From Amycolatopsis azurea DSM 43854 (GTDB lineage: Bacteria; Actinomycetota; Actinomycetes; Mycobacteriales; Pseudonocardiaceae): DNA of 64,000 bases. Positions 60,207 through 64,000 of this stretch are shown in pieces. A model generated the notes under the pieces. The model was not told the DNA's origin. It saw only the letters and a program-made list of their open reading frames with translations, and did not search any database. The position numbers and the translations under genes were made by a program. How positions within the stretch are numbered: position 1 is the first letter of the stretch; the number at the start of each line of letters is the position of its first letter. The stretch is taken from NCBI RefSeq assembly GCF_001995215.1, contig NZ_MUXN01000014.1, forward strand, positions 180,926 to 244,925. Reading direction: 5' to 3'.

Positions 60207-60626
60207 TTTGGCGTTCTGCCGCCGGATCCACCACAGCAGCGGACCGGCGATCAGCCAGGTGAAGAAGATCATGCTGCCCAGCGGCAGCAGCGTGTTCGAC
60301 GCCGAGCGACCGGCGACCCGCGCTAGCTCCGGGTCGCCGGCGTCGTACTCGATGTTCACCAGTTGCCCGGCGGCCAGCCCGGCCGGGTAGAGCACGCCGT
60401 TGGACGGGCTGTGCATGATGCCGTCGGGAGTGGCGTAGTTGATGATCGTCCGGTCGAACGACACCGATTCGACCTGCGCGGTCGCCTTGCCGAGCTGGGC
60501 TTCGATCGCGCTGTCGTTGCGGAAGGCGGCGAACAGCAGCGAGACGCCGAGCACGGTGACGAGTGAGGCGACGACGAGGGCGGCATACCACCCGATGCGC
60601 CTCACCCGCTCCGCTTTGGCCGTCAC
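60165..60626 (-). CDS. DUF3592 membrane protein (Rv0556-like)
   Basis: A 153-residue protein with TM helices at about residues 13-33 (WYAALVVASLVTVLGVSLLF) and 115-135 (GSMIFFTWLIAGPLLWWI) and a periplasmic domain between them with LVNIEYDAGDPELARVAG, the DUF3592 signature. In Mycobacterium tuberculosis a conserved membrane protein (Rv0556) lies between menD and the mgtA gene, the same position as here. The last 13 residues are encoded by the 21-nt repeat array. Function unknown. Confidence 0.8.
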   Translation of the reverse strand: MTAKAERVRRIGWYAALVVASLVTVLGVSLLFAAFRNDSAIEAQLGKATAQVESVSFDRTIINYATPDGIMHSPSNGVLYPAGLAAGQLVNIEYDAGDPELARVAGRSASNTLLPLGSMIFFTWLIAGPLLWWIRRQNAKSRESSIQTHVSSV

Positions 60627-60648
60627 GCCGCGAGCGTAGCGCTACCCG

Positions 60649-62169
<1,521 letters not shown>

Positions 62170-62277
62170 TGCGAATCCTCCCAGGATTTGTCAGCGCGCT
62201 CGAAACTATCCAGACGATCATCACGGAGACACGTCCGAAGGAGGGGTTCCTACCCTCTGGACTGAGACGCAAATCCG

Positions 62278-63954
62278 CTAGACAGCGCGTACGGCCGACG
62301 ACACCGCCGTACGGAGCCGCGCGTGCAGCTCGCGGTGGCGCGTTCGGTCCACCCGGACCTCCACCACCCGCAAGCCCGGCGCGGGCTTCAGTGCCGCGCG
62401 GAACTCGGTGAGCGTCTCGGCGACGACGTGCGGCACGCGGTACCCGGCGCACAAGGCACCGAGGTCGGCGCCGTGCGGCGTCCCGAAAACGCGTTCGAAG
62501 CCGGCGTTGTGCTCGGGCGCGCCCTGCTCCAGCAGGGAGAAGATGCCGCCACCGTCGTCGTTGAGCACCACGATCGTCAGGTCGGGGCGCTGTTCGGCGG
62601 GCCCGGTCAGCAGGCCGCTCGCGTCGTGCAGGAACGTCAGGTCGCCGAGCAGGGCGTACGAATGTCCCCTGTGGACGGTCGCGGCGCCGATCGCGGTCGA
62701 CACCATGCCGTCGATCCCGGCGACACCGCGGTTGCGGTGCACGAGGACATCGGGCCGCAGCCGTCCGGCGAGCGCGACGTCACGGGTCGGATTGGACGAG
62801 CCGACGACCAGCAGCGACCCTTCCGGGACCGCGTCGACCAGCTCGGTGGCCAGGCGCAGCCCGCTCGGCCACGGCTCGGCGGCCAGCGCTTCGGCCACCG
62901 CCGACGACGCCGCCTTGTCCGCCCGCTGCCAGCTGGCGAGCCACTCCGGGTCGGCCGGTTTGGTCGGCTCGTCGAACCACTGGCCGACCTGGCGGACGTT
63001 GTGCGCGGGCGCGGGCCAGTCCGAATCGGGCCGGACCAGCAGCACCTCGACGCCGGGATCGGACAGCACCCGCTGGACCTGCCGGAACACCGTCGGACGG
63101 CCGATGCACAGCACCTGTTCGGGTTTGTGCCGCGAGATGAACTCCTCGACGCCGAGCAGCCACGCGCCGGACGAGATCGCCGTCGCGCCCGCCATCCCGA
63201 TGCCGCCGGTCTCGGAGACGACCGGCCAGCCGTGCAGCTCGGCCCATTCGCTGGCGGCCTGCACACCGGTGTCGCACGCGATGACCAGGCCGTGACGGGC
63301 CGAGGGCACCACGAACGAGGGAAGCGCGCCGAAGTCGGGGAGTTCGGTCCAGCGAGCGCCGTCGGGACGCCCTTCGAGCGACTCGTACCACTCGCCGTCA
63401 TCGTTGATGTCGGGGACGAGCGGCTCCCGGAACGGGATGTTCAGGTGCACCGGCCCGCAGCGCCATTCGCCGTACGCGGCGTTCCAGGCGCGGCAGATCT
63501 GGCCGCGCCAGTACGAGTTCTGCCCGGCGCGGCGTTCGGCGACGGCGAGCTCGTCGAAGTAGCGGATGGCGTTGCCGTAGAGGTGGTGCTGGTCGATCAC
63601 CTGGCTCGCGCCGGCGGCCCGCATCTCGGGCGGGCGGTCGGCGGTCAGGACGATCAACGGGACACCCGCGCGGTCGGCCTCGAGGACGGCGGGGTGGAAG
63701 TTCGCGGCGGCGGTGCCCGAAGTGCACAGCACGGCGACGGGGCGGCCGGTGCGCGCGGCGATGCCGAGGGCGAGGAAGGCGGCGCCGCGTTCGTCGATGC
63801 GGACGTGCAGCTGGAGCCGTCCGGCGGCCGCCGCGTCGTAGAGCGCGATCGACAGCGGGGCGTTGCGGGAGCCCGGGCAGAGGACGACGTGCGAGACGGT
63901 GTTGCGGACGAGTTCGTCGACGATCACCCTGGCCTGCGCGGTGGAAGGATTCAC
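62278..63954 (-). CDS. menD: SEPHCHC synthase (menaquinone biosynthesis)
   Basis: A 558-residue TPP-dependent enzyme with GTG start 63954. It joins 2-oxoglutarate-derived succinic semialdehyde to isochorismate, the first committed menaquinone step. Evidence: N-terminal VVLCPGSRNAPLSIAL, the catalytic Glu in HVRIDERGAAFLALG (about residue 55), the TPP/Mg motif LLGDLTFLHD (about 440) followed by VVLNDDGGGIFSLLEQ. Length is usual. It anchors the men region and lies next to the aminopeptidase gene. Confidence 0.96.
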   Translation of the reverse strand: MNPSTAQARVIVDELVRNTVSHVVLCPGSRNAPLSIALYDAAAAGRLQLHVRIDERGAAFLALGIAARTGRPVAVLCTSGTAAANFHPAVLEADRAGVPLIVLTADRPPEMRAAGASQVIDQHHLYGNAIRYFDELAVAERRAGQNSYWRGQICRAWNAAYGEWRCGPVHLNIPFREPLVPDINDDGEWYESLEGRPDGARWTELPDFGALPSFVVPSARHGLVIACDTGVQAASEWAELHGWPVVSETGGIGMAGATAISSGAWLLGVEEFISRHKPEQVLCIGRPTVFRQVQRVLSDPGVEVLLVRPDSDWPAPAHNVRQVGQWFDEPTKPADPEWLASWQRADKAASSAVAEALAAEPWPSGLRLATELVDAVPEGSLLVVGSSNPTRDVALAGRLRPDVLVHRNRGVAGIDGMVSTAIGAATVHRGHSYALLGDLTFLHDASGLLTGPAEQRPDLTIVVLNDDGGGIFSLLEQGAPEHNAGFERVFGTPHGADLGALCAGYRVPHVVAETLTEFRAALKPAPGLRVVEVRVDRTRHRELHARLRTAVSSAVRAV

Positions 63955-64000
63955 CGGCAGACCTCGGGTTTCACTCTACGACTCACGGCCACACGTCCTA
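63955..64000. other. 46 nt upstream of menD
   Basis: The window ends here, so the menD promoter is incomplete. A short CTCACGGCCAC (63982-63992) resembles part of the dispersed palindromic element at 13951 and 53746 but is too short to assign. No other feature is seen. Confidence 0.3.

Overview
The window is high-GC (about 70% by eye) DNA of an actinobacterium, most likely a Pseudonocardiaceae member close to Amycolatopsis. That placement rests on the codon bias, the ESX-type PPE/EspG gene set with DUF3558-like lipoproteins, the mycobacterial-type menaquinone neighbourhood and the complete 14-gene nuo operon. It is inferred from gene content only. No tRNA, rRNA, IS element or CRISPR array was recognised.

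Region 1 (1-13703, minus strand) is an exopolysaccharide operon. In transcription order it has an AlgD-like sugar-nucleotide dehydrogenase, a GT4 glycosyltransferase, two Wzz-type co-polymerases with degenerate kinase domains, a class II asparagine synthetase, a two-domain MDR + Gfo/Idh oxidoreductase, a heparinase II/III-fold lyase, a lipoprotein beta-helix protein and the start of a polymerase/ligase-like membrane protein cut by the window edge. Most junctions overlap by 1-4 nt. The set suggests a uronate-containing secreted polymer.

Region 2 (13704-32319) is mixed. It holds an AbiEi/Vsr-like protein, a secreted repeat protein, a GH75 chitosanase next to a NodB deacetylase, ddaH divergent from an Lrp regulator, a crotonase, korAB (2-oxoacid:ferredoxin oxidoreductase), a polyprenyl diphosphate synthase with a Glu/Pro-rich membrane protein, a zinc metallopeptidase and several small genes. 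An AAA ATPase/HNH nuclease pair at 29220-31144 resembles the Septu (PtuAB) anti-phage system.

Region 3 (32320-37475) holds an orphan ESX-type substrate set (small helical protein, lipoprotein, PPE-like protein, EspG), a DUF5753-type XRE regulator and an alpha/beta hydrolase with an 11-bp repeat array in its promoter.

Region 4 (37475-53550, minus strand) is the nuoA-N operon for NADH:menaquinone oxidoreductase. Two near-consensus Rex operators lie upstream of nuoA and a hairpin terminator follows nuoN.

Region 5 (53746-64000) carries menJ, menG, a SARP-type regulator, two GT4 glycosyltransferases (one MgtA-like), an inositol-phosphatase-like enzyme, a DUF3592 protein, an M1 aminopeptidase and menD. 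This matches the Mycobacterium tuberculosis menD-Rv0556-mgtA-menG-menJ neighbourhood. Together with nuo and the polyprenyl synthase it places much of the menaquinone-dependent respiratory machinery within about 40 kb. The intergenic regions carry conspicuous palindromic repeat families, including two near-perfect long hairpins sharing a core, a dispersed 39-nt repeat, and an array of 21-nt units in opposing orientation.
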